DNA of 64,000 bases from Candidatus Manganitrophus morganii (GCA_021651055.1 JAJHOH010000001.1:4096001-4160000), one strand, 5' to 3'. Counted from the stretch's first letter, positions 1 through 9,289 are shown. The notes: generated by a model not told the origin, from the letters alone. Made by a program: numbers and translations.

Positions 1-2
1 GA

Positions 3-608
3 AAACTCAATTCACTTGGAAACTTGCATTATCTTGGAGAGCTGATCAACAAAGGCGAGGATCCGGCGTGCCTGGTCAAAATCGTCATCAACTCGGAAAA
101 TGCCTCCGGTGAATTGATCGATTCCAAATTTACCTACGTTCATGGATCAACCCTTTCGATCCATTCTGCTGAAACCGATTCCTGTTTGGGACCTGGCGAG
201 GTCGGCGGGTTTCAGATTAACACATCTCTCGAATCGATTCCCGCATCGGCTTCTGTCGTCATTAGTTGGGATGTCGATACGGCGTCGGTCCCAAGGGTCC
301 CTTCTTCACAGGTCATGCTCGTCGGATCTGTCACTGAAGCGATCGACTTTTTTGGTGAGGTGACCCTTCGGGGGCTGATTAAGAATGACTCGGTTTACCC
401 GTTAATCTCCGTTAAAATAAGCTTTGTCGCGATAAAGGACGGGCTTGTGGTAGGAACGTATTTCGCCTCTGTAAAGGGTTCAAGCTGCGACGCGACCAAC
501 ACGTGTCTCTTGCCTGAGGGATCTGGACTGTTCGAAGCCGGCTTGAATCTGCCGCCGTCCGAGTTGGACAGCTATTATTATAAAATAAATTATAGTATCG
601 CTGAATAA
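3..608 (+). CDS. Secreted/envelope protein with FxLYD-like repeats, 5' end outside window
   Basis: The frame is open to the left edge (no stop from base 3), and the first possible start, a TTG at 24, lacks a ribosome binding site, so this is probably the C-terminal part of a longer protein. About 200 residues are visible. Two similar units can be seen. The first has a glycine-leucine start, a valine-rich strand, then 'TDSCLGPGEVGGF'. The second begins near 'FFGEVTLRGLIKND' and ends with 'NTCLLPEGSGLF'. This alternation of beta strands with a late Cys-Leu-Pro-Gly turn resembles FxLYD domains found on bacterial extracytoplasmic proteins. Each unit has one cysteine before the turn. No enzyme motif is present. 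The family assignment is tentative; a generic secreted beta-sandwich protein is the alternative. Confidence 0.6.
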   Translation, partial: KLNSLGNLHYLGELINKGEDPACLVKIVINSENASGELIDSKFTYVHGSTLSIHSAETDSCLGPGEVGGFQINTSLESIPASASVVISWDVDTASVPRVPSSQVMLVGSVTEAIDFFGEVTLRGLIKNDSVYPLISVKISFVAIKDGLVVGTYFASVKGSSCDATNTCLLPEGSGLFEAGLNLPPSELDSYYYKINYSIAE

Positions 609-674
609 ATGAGGGGGCACTGAACTGAGGAAGACGTTTTCTGAAGATGAAATCTTCGTTTGGGGTAATTAGGA

Positions 675-767
675 TTACTTATCTTTCGGATCTGTCGGAG
701 GTTTACAGGCAATGGCTGCAACGAAAAGAACAAATATTCCCGCCAGCGCCAGCACTAAATTTCCCAT
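675..767 (-). CDS. Possible 30-residue membrane/lipoprotein peptide
   Basis: An ATG at 767 preceded by a purine-rich GGGGGTG opens 30 codons ending in TAA at 675. The peptide starts MGNLVLALAG, continues as one hydrophobic helix, passes through 'AIAC', and ends in a polar tail (KPPTDPKDK). That shape, a hydrophobic N-terminus, a cysteine at the end of the helix and a charged tail, is typical of small single-pass proteins or mini-lipoproteins such as entericidin-like peptides. No homologue is recognised. The overlapping plus-strand frames show no comparable organisation. It is an isolated gene between the FxLYD-like protein and degP. Reality is uncertain because it is so short. Confidence 0.45.
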   Translation of the reverse strand: MGNLVLALAGIFVLFVAAIACKPPTDPKDK

Positions 768-1060
768 CAATGCACCCCCTGCCGTTGTCTATTTGCCTTG
801 GAAACGTATGCGCAACGCATGATCCGCTTTCGCTCACGATGTGATCAGCGGTGATACGCATTTTTCATTTAAAGATTCCCCGCGGCGGGGAGCTTCAACC
901 CTTGTCTGCTACCTTATCTCAGAAGGTCTGATCATATCAATCAAAAAAGATGTCTTTACAAAGCCGAATGGATACTTGTAATAGTTTACCATTTCATATA
1001 AAATGTTTTACTATATAGCACGTTCTTCCCCACCTTTTTACTTCCTTGAAAGGAGAATTT
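768..1060. other. Intergenic region upstream of degP
   Basis: With the short gene at 675-767 set aside, this stretch holds no credible coding frame. It contains the compact palindrome at 872-895 and, from about 940 on, an AT-rich block. In that block TTGTAA at 976-981 and TATAAA at 997-1002 (15-base spacer) could serve as a degP promoter, with weak alternatives a few bases downstream. Nothing resembling a sigma-E promoter could be identified with confidence. Confidence 0.4.
872..895. repeat. REP-like palindrome
   Basis: The stretch reads AAG-AT-TCCCC-GCGGC-GGGGA-G-CTT: a TCCCC/GGGGA stem with a five-base loop, flanked by further AAG/CTT pairing. It resembles the short GC-rich palindromes often scattered between genes in environmental Gram-negative genomes, but only one copy was noticed in this window. 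There is no run of T after it, so it is a poor terminator. Confidence 0.45.
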
Positions 1061-2446
1061 ATGTTCAGGAGAGTGACTATCTTCGCTCTGGTAATTTTGC
1101 TGCTTCCAGGAATGACCGTCCTGGCTGCGCCAAAAGACAGCCCTGATGCCGGGATAAAGCTACTGGAGGATTTCCAGAATATATTCATCACCCTTGCCGA
1201 TCGAGTGAAACCGACGGTGGTGAATATTGCTCCTCAAACAGGGGCCCCTCCCGCTCGTCCTGATGAAGGGCCTCGGGAATCGCCGCGTGAAAGAGCGCCG
1301 GAAGCTCCTCCCGGCTCTGGATCGGGTGTGATTGTCGATAAACGGGGATTTATCGTAACAAATAATCATGTCGTGGGGGATGCAGACGAAGTCGAGGTCC
1401 GGCTCTCCGATAAGACCAAGTTTACCGGGAAGGTGGTCGGAAAAGATCCCGATACCGATCTTGCGTTGGTCAAGATCGAAGCGACAAAAGATCTCCCCTT
1501 TGCCACGCTGGGTGACTCCACCAAAATCAAGGTGGGACAATGGGTGATTGCCGTCGGAAATCCCTTTGGGTTGGATCGAACAGTGACGGTCGGCGTGGTG
1601 AGCGCCCTCGGAAGAGAAAATGTCAACCTCTCCCGATATGAGGATTTCATCCAGACCGACGCCTCGATTAATCCGGGCAACTCGGGCGGACCGTTGTTCA
1701 ATATCCGCGGCGAGGTCATCGGAATCAACACCGCCATCATCAACTTCGCCCAGGGAATCGGATTTGCCATTCCCTCCAACATGGTCCAATCGATTACAGA
1801 GCAGTTGATGGACAAGGGAAAGGTGACGCGCGGCTGGTTGGGCGTCGGGATCCAACCCCTCACCCCGGAGTTGGCGAGCAAGTTCGGCGTGAAAGAGAAC
1901 GAAGGGGTTCTGGTGAATGAAGTTTTCGACGGAGACCCGGCGAGCAGGGCGGGAATTCTGCCGGGCGATATCATCCTCAGGGTCGAAAATTTGCCGGTCG
2001 ATACCCCCAATTCGTTGGCGCGCGTGATCGCCGGATTAATCCCGGGGAGAAAAGCCAACATCGAGATCATGCGGGACGGAAAGAAGAAAATCGTCACGAT
2101 CGAGTTGATCGAGCGAAAAGACGAGGCGGTTACGGCGGCCATTCCGAGGCGGCCCGAAGTCTTTCTTGGATTGAATGTTCAAGACCTTACCCCGGAAATC
2201 GCCGAGCGTTTTAAGCTTAAAGAAGAAAAAGGGGTCATCGTCACGAAGGTCGAGCCCGGAAGCGCCGCGGAGGCGGAAGGTCTGAAGGAAGGGGACCTGA
2301 TCAAGGAAGTGAATCGCGAGAAGGTCGACAGCACCGACGAGTTCAAGAAAATCATGGAAAAGACCAAAAAGACGGAAGCGGTTCTCCTTCGAATCAGCCG
2401 GGAGAATCGGGCATTCTTTATTGTCTTAAAGCCGAGCGAGAAATAA
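1061..2446 (+). CDS. degP: Periplasmic serine endoprotease DegP/HtrA-like
   Basis: HtrA-family protease and chaperone that degrades misfolded envelope proteins. The start is set at ATG 1061 because AGGAGA lies five bases upstream; a TTG at 1046 in frame would include that site. A signal peptide covers about residues 1-23 (hydrophobic 'LVILLLPG', cleavage after LAA). The trypsin-like domain has the full triad: His103 in 'TNNHVV', Asp133 in 'DTDLALVKI' and Ser208 in 'GNSGGPLF'. Two PDZ domains follow (about 250-340 and 365-455), with carboxylate-binding-like loops. At 461 residues it has the usual length for DegP/DegQ. A Pro/Arg-rich loop precedes the protease core (about 62-83). It is monocistronic, closed by the strong hairpin at 2461-2500. 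Confidence 0.93.
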   Translation: MFRRVTIFALVILLLPGMTVLAAPKDSPDAGIKLLEDFQNIFITLADRVKPTVVNIAPQTGAPPARPDEGPRESPRERAPEAPPGSGSGVIVDKRGFIVTNNHVVGDADEVEVRLSDKTKFTGKVVGKDPDTDLALVKIEATKDLPFATLGDSTKIKVGQWVIAVGNPFGLDRTVTVGVVSALGRENVNLSRYEDFIQTDASINPGNSGGPLFNIRGEVIGINTAIINFAQGIGFAIPSNMVQSITEQLMDKGKVTRGWLGVGIQPLTPELASKFGVKENEGVLVNEVFDGDPASRAGILPGDIILRVENLPVDTPNSLARVIAGLIPGRKANIEIMRDGKKKIVTIELIERKDEAVTAAIPRRPEVFLGLNVQDLTPEIAERFKLKEEKGVIVTKVEPGSAAEAEGLKEGDLIKEVNREKVDSTDEFKKIMEKTKKTEAVLLRISRENRAFFIVLKPSEK

Positions 2447-2460
2447 CAAGCGCACCTTTC

Positions 2461-2500
2461 AACGAAAACGGCCCTCCCCTTTTGGGAGGGCCGTTTTCGT
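2461..2500. terminator. Bidirectional rho-independent terminator
   Basis: A long perfect inverted repeat (AACGAAAACGGCCCTCCC with its complement) surrounds a short T-rich loop, with A-rich and T-rich sides. It lies between the converging degP and receiver-kinase genes and can end transcription from both. Confidence 0.9.
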
Positions 2501-2538
2501 TTCCCTTTCTTACTTTATTATCGAAGAGCGGCTTGGGT

Positions 2539-3747
2539 CTACTGATCGACGGAGGGAGCAGGTGACGCGCGGTCCGATTTTCTCCGGTTGAATTCGGTTA
2601 AATTGACCGGTAGATGGATGGTCATGGTCGTTCCTTTGCCGAGTTCCGAATGGACATCGATGCTGCCGCGGTGTTCTTCAATAATATGATGGCACATCAT
2701 CAATCCGAGGCCGGTTCCTTCATTTTGTTTTGTCGTGAAGAAAGGATTGAATAGCTTTTGAATGTTTTCTTCGGCGATGCCGACACCGGTGTCTTCAACG
2801 GCCACATGGAAGAAGGCGTGGTCTTTTTTATCGAAGTCGGCGGATGTTTTTACCCGAATGTAGCCCTCATGGGTCGCCTGGATGGCATTCAGAAGGATAT
2901 TTAAAAACACCTGCCGTATCTTTTCCCGATCAACATAACAGAGAGGAAGATCGGGCTCGAAGTCTTGCCGAATCGTCAGCCCTTTCTTTTTTGCTTCATT
3001 ATCAATAAAGGTGATGGTTTCATAAAGAAGATCGTTGATATTCACCCCGTTTAATTTCAGCCCCTCTTCTTCGGGGGTTTTCGAATAGTGAAGAAGCTGA
3101 CTGATCAGCATCTGAATCCGATGGGTTTCGCCCAGTGCGACGGCATAAAATTTATCCCAAAACTCCTCGTCTTTCACCTCTTCGTCATATTTTTTAGGAA
3201 TCATCTGAAGAAAGGTATTAATCGCGACCAAGGGGTTGTTGATTTCGTGCGCCATGCCGGCCGCCAGAATCCCGATCGCCGTCAGCCGATTGGCTTGAGC
3301 CATTTTTTTGAATGTTTCTATTTTTTCGGCATAAAGGCGGTCCCGCTCTTTCACCAAGTAGTAGCGCTCGATCCCCTGCTTTAGGGTTTGTTTTAATTCT
3401 TCTTCGTTGTAGGGCTTGGTGATGTATCGATATACTTTTCCGCGGTTGATTGCGTCGATCACCAATTCTATCTCGGTATAAGCGGTGATCAGCATCCGAA
3501 TGAGGTTGGGCCTCTTCACCGAAATACGCCGGAGCAATTCAATGCCGGTCATATCCGGCATGCGTTGGTCCGAAACGATCAACGCCAACTCGGGATGCCT
3601 TTCGATGAGCTCGAGCGCAGCTTCCCCGCTTCCGGCCGTATGGATCGTAAATTCTTTTTTGAAAAGATTTTTGAAGGTGACGAGGGCCATCTCTTCGTCG
3701 TCAACAAAGAGAATCGGATAGTCTTTATATCGGAGCGCTTCCGGCAT
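2539..3747 (-). CDS. Response regulator-histidine kinase fusion
   Basis: Cytoplasmic signalling protein with an N-terminal receiver domain and a C-terminal kinase. Receiver (about 10-125): acidic pair 'VDDEE', phosphoacceptor Asp60 in 'VSDQRMPD', and Lys111 in 'ITKPYN'. A short coiled segment leads to HisKA (about 155-225) with His167 in 'GMAHEINNP', the NtrB/AtoS-like H-box. The ATPase domain (about 270-390) shows an N box (NILLNAIQAT), G1 (DTGVGI) and G2 (GTGLGL). The gene overlaps the end of the preceding hybrid kinase by 23 bases, so the two are translationally coupled. Since this protein carries a receiver in front of its own kinase, a phosphorelay from the hybrid kinase to Asp60 is the obvious inference. 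No DNA-binding output domain is present, so the final target is unknown. Confidence 0.9.
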   Translation of the reverse strand: MPEALRYKDYPILFVDDEEMALVTFKNLFKKEFTIHTAGSGEAALELIERHPELALIVSDQRMPDMTGIELLRRISVKRPNLIRMLITAYTEIELVIDAINRGKVYRYITKPYNEEELKQTLKQGIERYYLVKERDRLYAEKIETFKKMAQANRLTAIGILAAGMAHEINNPLVAINTFLQMIPKKYDEEVKDEEFWDKFYAVALGETHRIQMLISQLLHYSKTPEEEGLKLNGVNINDLLYETITFIDNEAKKKGLTIRQDFEPDLPLCYVDREKIRQVFLNILLNAIQATHEGYIRVKTSADFDKKDHAFFHVAVEDTGVGIAEENIQKLFNPFFTTKQNEGTGLGLMMCHHIIEEHRGSIDVHSELGKGTTMTIHLPVNLTEFNRRKSDRASPAPSVDQ

Positions 3748-6700
3748 AGAGCCCTTTCCCCGCTTTTTCCGTCGGGACGCCGGGTTGCGTCAGCGGAAGA
3801 GAAATGACGACCTCCGTTCCCGAACCGACTTTGCTCTTCACGTCGATCTTTCCGTGGTGGTTTTCGATAATCTTGTAGGTGATGGTCATCCCCAGCCCCG
3901 TTCCCTTGCCCACCTCCTTGGTGGTAAAAAACGGATCAAAGATATGGATAAGGTCCTTCTCGGAAATACCCGAGCCGGTATCCCGGACGGAGATCCGAAC
4001 GCGGTCCCCTTCCTGCTCCGTTTTGATGTACACCTCTCCTTGATCGGGAATCGACTGAACCGCGTTCTGAAGGACATTCATGAAGGCCTGGTTGATTTGT
4101 CCAGGAATCGCCTCAACGGATGGTACTTTTCCATATTCCCGTCGGATCGTAATTCGATGGGCGATCTCGTGTTGAAAGAGTTGAAGGGTTGATTCAAGCC
4201 CCTCGTGAAGATCGAAGGGCTTCAGAACCTCTTCATCTTTTCTTACAAAGGTTTTTAGGCTTTTAATGATATTCTCGGTGCGGTCGAGCCCGTTTTTGAT
4301 CACTTGAACGGAGATGTCGATATCCTCGAACAGCTCTGTTCTTTCAGCGGGATTCAGTCGATCCGCAACCTTGATCTGTTCCAACGAGCGCCGGACAATG
4401 GCAAGACTCCCCTTGGCGAAGCTGATCGGGTTGTTGATTTCATGGGCCACCCCTGCGACCAACAGGCCCAAGGCCGCCATTTTCTCCGATTGAACCAGCT
4501 GGCTTTGCGTTTCCTTGAGCTCTCGCAGCGTCTCTTCCAATTGATGATTCCGAATCTGGATCTCACGCTCTAATTTTCTGAGATTGATCAGAGAACGAAC
4601 GCGGGCGCGCAATTCTTGCGAGTTGAAAGGCTTCGTGAGATAGTCGTCCGCGCCGTGTTCCAATCCTTCGATCTTTGTCGTAATGCCGGTTTTCGCCGTG
4701 AGAAGAATGATTGGAATGTGGCAGGTGCGCGGCTCTTCTTTGATTTCACGGCAAAGCTGATAGCCGTCTTTATACGGCATCATCACATCCGAGATCACCA
4801 GGTCGGGAACCTCGGACATTGCCCGCTCGACCCCCTCTCTTCCATCTTTAGCGAAGAGAAGTTGATATTCGTCCTTTAATTGCGATGCGATATAACTGAG
4901 CATGTTCGGGTTATCTTCGACCAGGAGGAGGCGATGCCGGCTGTCGGTACGGCTTGTCTCTTCCGGAAGAGGGGCCGCCTCCCTTACGATGTCTGCCGTG
5001 ACATAATCCGCCTGGGTTTCGAGAGATTTGGTCCAATCTTCTTCTCTCCTCTTTTCCGGGACGGGAACGATCTCGGTTCGGCGGTCCAAGGCCCCGGGGA
5101 CATCTTCCAACCGGGTATAGATGGGGATGGTAAACAAAAAAGTCGTCCCCCTCCCCTCTTCGCTTTCCGCCCAAATTTTTCCATGATGAAGCTCGACCAG
5201 CTCCCGAGAGAGCGCCAGGCCGATGCCGGTTCCTTCATATTTTCGGCTGGCGGAGCTGTCCGCTTGGGAGAATCTGCTGAAGAGCTTCGGCATATGTTCT
5301 TTCGGTATCCCGATTCCGCTGTCGGCCACCTTGACAAGCACATCGTTTTCCTGCCGTGAACAGGAAACGGTGATCTCCCCTTTGTCAGTGAACTTCAGCG
5401 CATTAAATACGAGGTTGAGAATGACCTTCTCGATCTTATCGGCGTCAAAGAAGAATTCAGGAATCGTTTCTTCAGACGTAAATCGAAGGTCCAACGATTT
5501 TTTCTCCGCCATCGGGCTGACGGAGAAGACGACGTCGTTGACATACTTGGCAAAATCGGCTCGATTGTAATAAAGCTCCATCTTGCCGGCGTCCACCTTC
5601 GCCAGATCCAGCAGGTTATTGATCAACTTTAATAAGCGCAAGGAGTTCGTTTGCATGATGGTGAGATATTTTTCCTGATCTTTCGTGAGCTTTCCTAAAT
5701 TTCGGCTGAGCATCATTTCGGTGGGGGCAAGAATCAGCGTAATCGGCGTCCGCAATTCATGGCTGATATTGGCGAAAAACTTTGATTTGATTTGATCGAG
5801 CTCTTGAAGTTTCTGGTAGGATTCCTCGAGCTGGTGCTTGCTTTCCGCTAATTCCCGGGTCCGTTCATCTACTTTATGTTCCAGCTCGCCCGCCCATTGT
5901 CGAAGCTCCTCCGACATCTTGCTGACGTCGTCATAGAGAAGGGAGTTGCTCAGGGCGATCGACGCTTCGGCGCGGAGGTTTGAAAGAAAATCGAGATCCA
6001 TGTTGGAGAAAGATTTAAGATTATCTTTTTCTCCGATGTTGACGATACCGATGAGCTTTCCGTCATGAATAAGAGGAAGAGCGACTTTCGCATCAAAGGT
6101 TTTGAAGTATGATTTTGCTATTTGACGTATCGGTTCAAGTTTGGGATCGAGTTCTATTTCTTCCAATTCTACAACTTGATCTTCTTCTTTCATCCAAGAA
6201 AGAAAAGGGTGATCCGGGGTAATCTGCCCATGACCGGGAGTTATTTCCCCTCTTACCACTTTGAATTTCTGCTCTTTATCGTTCCACAGAACCAGTATAA
6301 TTCTTGAAACGTAAAGTGCTCCCTGAATGGTTGTGGCTAATTTGGTGATTAAGTCATCCAAATTTTTAAGTGCTGCGAGCTCTTTGACCATTCCCTGTAG
6401 AATCTTCTGCATATCATATTGGCGACGCTGAAAAAGATGATCGATACGCGGCTGAATAAATTTGGTGTAAGGGATTAAAAAGGCGACACCAAATGAGATA
6501 AGGAATGCAAATTTTGAAGTAGATAAGGATGTTAAATAGTCTTTTGTAAAATACAGACCGCTGATAAGCGGTAATAGAATGATTGACGACATCGCCAACC
6601 AGCTTAATGTCTTATGAAATACTGTACGTATATCTAAAAACCGATATTGAATAATCGTATAAGCAACAATAACAGTATATACAGCAACAAAATAAATTCC

Positions 6701-7285
6701 ATACGGAAACAATGGCAAATTAAAAACAGGAAAGAAGGCTGTAGAGCCTCCACAAAATCCAATGGTAACACCAATGAAGAGTAACTTGAGCTGGTTATGA
6801 ATTTGACCCGTGGTGTTCTTGTATGCATTAAAAAGTAATTTATGAGAATAAGTGACTAAAGTTATAAAAAAGATGACAAAGAGAAAATAAAAGGTGCCCG
6901 GTTTTGTATAATAATTAAAAGGTGCGAGGGGAGCAGGATAAGCCAATAAGTTGCTTAAATTAATAATCTCTAAGAGCCCGGCGGCTGAGTAAGAAATAAA
7001 TAGAATTTCCTTACGGACCTGATTAATCAACCTGAAAACAAAATCCATAAAAAAAGGGCCGATTAAGATGGCGCCAAAATAGTGTATCCGGATCCATAAT
7101 TGAGCGGATTCGATATTTGTTGAGGAGGTCATCATCCCGAGTCCCAAACTCCAGATGGCGACGCTTAGACAAAAAAGGGCCCATGCTCTATTAAGGGGTG
7201 CTTTCCAATTTTTTAGATAGACAAATAGGCCGATTAGAAAGCTAACGGTGGCGGTTCCGATGCAAGAAATGTCAAAAGAGGTCAT
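3725..7285 (-). CDS. Giant membrane hybrid sensor kinase (7TM-GAF-HK-REC-HK)
   Basis: An 1186-residue sensor. Residues 1-290 contain about eight hydrophobic helices resembling the 7TM histidine-kinase input module. A GAF-like domain (about 300-450) and a coiled coil (about 455-500) follow. The first kinase core has '[11 protein letters not shown]' (about 510) and an ATPase domain with '[10 protein letters not shown]' and 'GTGIGLALS'. A receiver follows (about 785-905; 'LVEDNPN', 'VISDVMMP', 'LTKPFN'). A second kinase core has 'GVAHEINNP', 'DTGSGI' and 'GTGLGM'. Two complete kinase cores flanking one receiver is unusual. The start codon overlaps the PilZ-reductase stop as ATGA. The first third is much AT-richer than the rest, suggesting a chimera. 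The ligand of the 7TM part cannot be read from sequence. Confidence 0.9.
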   Translation of the reverse strand: MTSFDISCIGTATVSFLIGLFVYLKNWKAPLNRAWALFCLSVAIWSLGLGMMTSSTNIESAQLWIRIHYFGAILIGPFFMDFVFRLINQVRKEILFISYSAAGLLEIINLSNLLAYPAPLAPFNYYTKPGTFYFLFVIFFITLVTYSHKLLFNAYKNTTGQIHNQLKLLFIGVTIGFCGGSTAFFPVFNLPLFPYGIYFVAVYTVIVAYTIIQYRFLDIRTVFHKTLSWLAMSSIILLPLISGLYFTKDYLTSLSTSKFAFLISFGVAFLIPYTKFIQPRIDHLFQRRQYDMQKILQGMVKELAALKNLDDLITKLATTIQGALYVSRIILVLWNDKEQKFKVVRGEITPGHGQITPDHPFLSWMKEEDQVVELEEIELDPKLEPIRQIAKSYFKTFDAKVALPLIHDGKLIGIVNIGEKDNLKSFSNMDLDFLSNLRAEASIALSNSLLYDDVSKMSEELRQWAGELEHKVDERTRELAESKHQLEESYQKLQELDQIKSKFFANISHELRTPITLILAPTEMMLSRNLGKLTKDQEKYLTIMQTNSLRLLKLINNLLDLAKVDAGKMELYYNRADFAKYVNDVVFSVSPMAEKKSLDLRFTSEETIPEFFFDADKIEKVILNLVFNALKFTDKGEITVSCSRQENDVLVKVADSGIGIPKEHMPKLFSRFSQADSSASRKYEGTGIGLALSRELVELHHGKIWAESEEGRGTTFLFTIPIYTRLEDVPGALDRRTEIVPVPEKRREEDWTKSLETQADYVTADIVREAAPLPEETSRTDSRHRLLLVEDNPNMLSYIASQLKDEYQLLFAKDGREGVERAMSEVPDLVISDVMMPYKDGYQLCREIKEEPRTCHIPIILLTAKTGITTKIEGLEHGADDYLTKPFNSQELRARVRSLINLRKLEREIQIRNHQLEETLRELKETQSQLVQSEKMAALGLLVAGVAHEINNPISFAKGSLAIVRRSLEQIKVADRLNPAERTELFEDIDISVQVIKNGLDRTENIIKSLKTFVRKDEEVLKPFDLHEGLESTLQLFQHEIAHRITIRREYGKVPSVEAIPGQINQAFMNVLQNAVQSIPDQGEVYIKTEQEGDRVRISVRDTGSGISEKDLIHIFDPFFTTKEVGKGTGLGMTITYKIIENHHGKIDVKSKVGSGTEVVISLPLTQPGVPTEKAGKGLYAGSAPI

Positions 7286-8952
7286 TTAATGGGCCTTTTC
7301 TGTTTTCTGCCGTATGTCCTGTGAGCATTTACAAATTTACCATTCGCGACATTGGCACAAACAGCAAGCTCTCCTGCCAGTGATGTGGCGGCCGCGATTT
7401 CTGAAAATTTTTCCACCTTTCCATTTCCGTAACAGTCAATGAGTTCGAGACATTCTCTCTGGCTTGCCAACTCCGCTCCACCACCCACAGTTCCAACGAA
7501 GAGGTTAGGCAATTTAAGGCTTAAATATAAGTCTCCTCCATCCGTTTCCTCAAAGTTGCTTACTCCAACGTGAGAATCGACGACGTTTGCCACATCTTGT
7601 CCGCACGCAATAAAAAGAGCCGTTAAACCATTTGCAACATGTCCATTCATCCCTATCATTCCGGCATTGACACTTGATAACATTGCGGTATGAAAGTAGG
7701 TTGTGATATCCTTTGGAGTGATTTCGAAAATTCTTTTAACAATCTTATTCGGTACGATCGCCTCACAAATAACACTTTTTCCGATGCCAAATGAAAAGTT
7801 GTGTGCAGAAATCTTCTTGATAGATGAAAAGTTTGAACGCATGTAGAAGCGCTTAGGCTTTACAATTGGCACAATAAATTTACATGCGGCTTCTGTCGCA
7901 AAATTAATCATATTTAAGCCCATTGCATCGCCGGTCGAATAGCAAAATTTTACGGTAATATTTTTGTCATAGATAATAGGCTCTATTTTCAAAAGTTTAC
8001 CGTATCTTGTTGTTGCTTCAGCGTGCTTTTTTATTAACTCGAAATTGGCTTGTAACCAATAACAGAATTGATGGGCCTGATTTAGAGTATTAAAGGTAAA
8101 CAGTGGAGAAATGTGCGTTTCATCTTTAATGATCCTCGTCGTGACGCCTCCTGACATATGCAGAATTTGCATGCCGATCGAGTATGTATAAACCAATGCG
8201 CCTTCCGTGGTGGCAAGAGGAATATAAAAATCCCCTTTTGCAAATTGACCATTTATTTTGAGCGGACCTGCGACGCCAATAGGAACCTGGGTAATGCCTA
8301 TAAAGTTTTCGATGTTTCCCTGTAGGTTTTTTGGATTTTCACTGAATACGCCGATATGATTAAATTCCACACCGGTCTTGGCGCTTAACCATTCTCTTCG
8401 TGCTTTTGCGGCAGCAACCGTATAATCAATGTCTTTTCGTTTCGGAACGAGATCCGTTTTTCTGAGATCGGCGCTCTTTCCATTATTGGCTTCCATGTGC
8501 CAGAGATCTGTAATTCGGCGGATCATTTTTCTATTATTTTTATCAGAAACAGGTTCGGCCGGTTTTTCCTCACTCAGCCTTCGATTCTTTTCCTTTCCTC
8601 TTCTATCAGGAATCGATGAATTAGAGCTCCTGATGAACTTTTCCCAGCCTCCCAGCTGATTATCAACTGAATGAATGAACTCAATGCCATACTGCTGTTT
8701 CTCATCGTTTCCCCATTTAAATTTTATTCTGGCTTGTACGGGCTCTAGAGGATCAGGCAAGCTAATCTCAATAATACCTTTATCAATTCGGGGGAGAGTA
8801 TGATCGGTTGAAACGGAGAGACCGGCCAGTCCAATATCGATTGCCGTGCCTGTGAAGATTTTCTTTTTGCGAGTATCGGACTCTCTCAGTATGAGTCGTA
8901 TTTCTAGTATCTCTCTGACTCGAAAATACGTTCTGCGATCGTGTTTATTCAT
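7282..8952 (-). CDS. PilZ domain fused to class I HMG-CoA reductase
   Basis: Residues 5-95 form a PilZ domain: an RxxxR-type motif 'RTYFR' (7-11), a DxGxxG variant 'DIGLAG' of the usual DxSxxG (39-44), and a 'YGIEF' strand. A polar Arg/Lys-rich linker (105-175) leads to HMG-CoA reductase, which reduces HMG-CoA to mevalonate with NAD(P)H. Signatures: 'ENFIG...PIGVAGPL', Glu250 in 'ATTEGAL', 'GDAMGLNM', Lys392 in 'GIGKSVICEA', Asp453 in 'ACGQDVAN', 'GTVGGGAELASQ' and His544 in 'NAHRTYGR'. All four catalytic residues (human Glu559, Lys691, Asp767, His866) are present, and the motifs match class I better than class II. It is the first gene of an operon with two sensor kinases. Control of the reductase by cyclic-di-GMP is inferred; the DxSxxG serine is replaced by Gly. 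Confidence 0.9.
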   Translation of the reverse strand: MNKHDRRTYFRVREILEIRLILRESDTRKKKIFTGTAIDIGLAGLSVSTDHTLPRIDKGIIEISLPDPLEPVQARIKFKWGNDEKQQYGIEFIHSVDNQLGGWEKFIRSSNSSIPDRRGKEKNRRLSEEKPAEPVSDKNNRKMIRRITDLWHMEANNGKSADLRKTDLVPKRKDIDYTVAAAKARREWLSAKTGVEFNHIGVFSENPKNLQGNIENFIGITQVPIGVAGPLKINGQFAKGDFYIPLATTEGALVYTYSIGMQILHMSGGVTTRIIKDETHISPLFTFNTLNQAHQFCYWLQANFELIKKHAEATTRYGKLLKIEPIIYDKNITVKFCYSTGDAMGLNMINFATEAACKFIVPIVKPKRFYMRSNFSSIKKISAHNFSFGIGKSVICEAIVPNKIVKRIFEITPKDITTYFHTAMLSSVNAGMIGMNGHVANGLTALFIACGQDVANVVDSHVGVSNFEETDGGDLYLSLKLPNLFVGTVGGGAELASQRECLELIDCYGNGKVEKFSEIAAATSLAGELAVCANVANGKFVNAHRTYGRKQKRPIK

Positions 8953-9261
8953 ACAGTTAATCCTTAATGCTCAAACTGATTTCAGCAAGAATAGTTCCAC
9001 TTCAGGAACATCATCTTGAATTAAATCCATATAAATAAATAGCTTTACTAATACATCGGTATCTTAAGTTTGATAAGAACATAGGCTATGAGGATTGTAG
9101 GATTGTAAATTTAAGAATTGAAAGAAAGAAATAAATAAATGCGAAGGAAGTGTTGGTCTTGATATGCTTGTTGCCCTTGTTTCTGCGTTGTTATTCAATC
9201 TTCAACTCCAGACAAGGTCGCAAAAACAATCAGATACCGGAGGAAACTATACAATAAGTTG
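8953..9261 (-). other. About 300-base AT-rich leader of the PilZ-reductase operon
   Basis: Between the candidate promoter at 9262-9289 and the reductase start there is a long AT-rich untranslated stretch. No sizeable gene is present. A 19-codon frame starting near 9032 (MDLIQDDVPE...) ends just before the reductase, but lacks a ribosome binding site. I see no known riboswitch pattern. It may be a regulatory leader or decayed sequence. Confidence 0.4.
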
Positions 9262-9289
9262 AATATACATTAAAAAAGCCGATTGTCAA
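9262..9289 (-). promoter_or_regulatory. Candidate sigma-70 promoter for the PilZ-HMGR operon
   Basis: On the minus strand TTGACA (complement of 9284-9289) is followed after 16 bases by TATATT (complement of 9262-9267), preceded by TG. It faces the reductase gene and implies a leader of about 300 bases. Confidence 0.6.

Noticed and set aside
647-844. 65-codon plus-strand frame
   Set aside because: No signals or hydrophobic/polar organisation. The opposite-strand 30-codon frame at 675-767 looks far more like a gene.
872-895. CRISPR repeat
   Set aside because: The sequence recalls some CRISPR repeats (CCCCGC...GCGGGG), but there is one copy only, no spacers and no cas genes.
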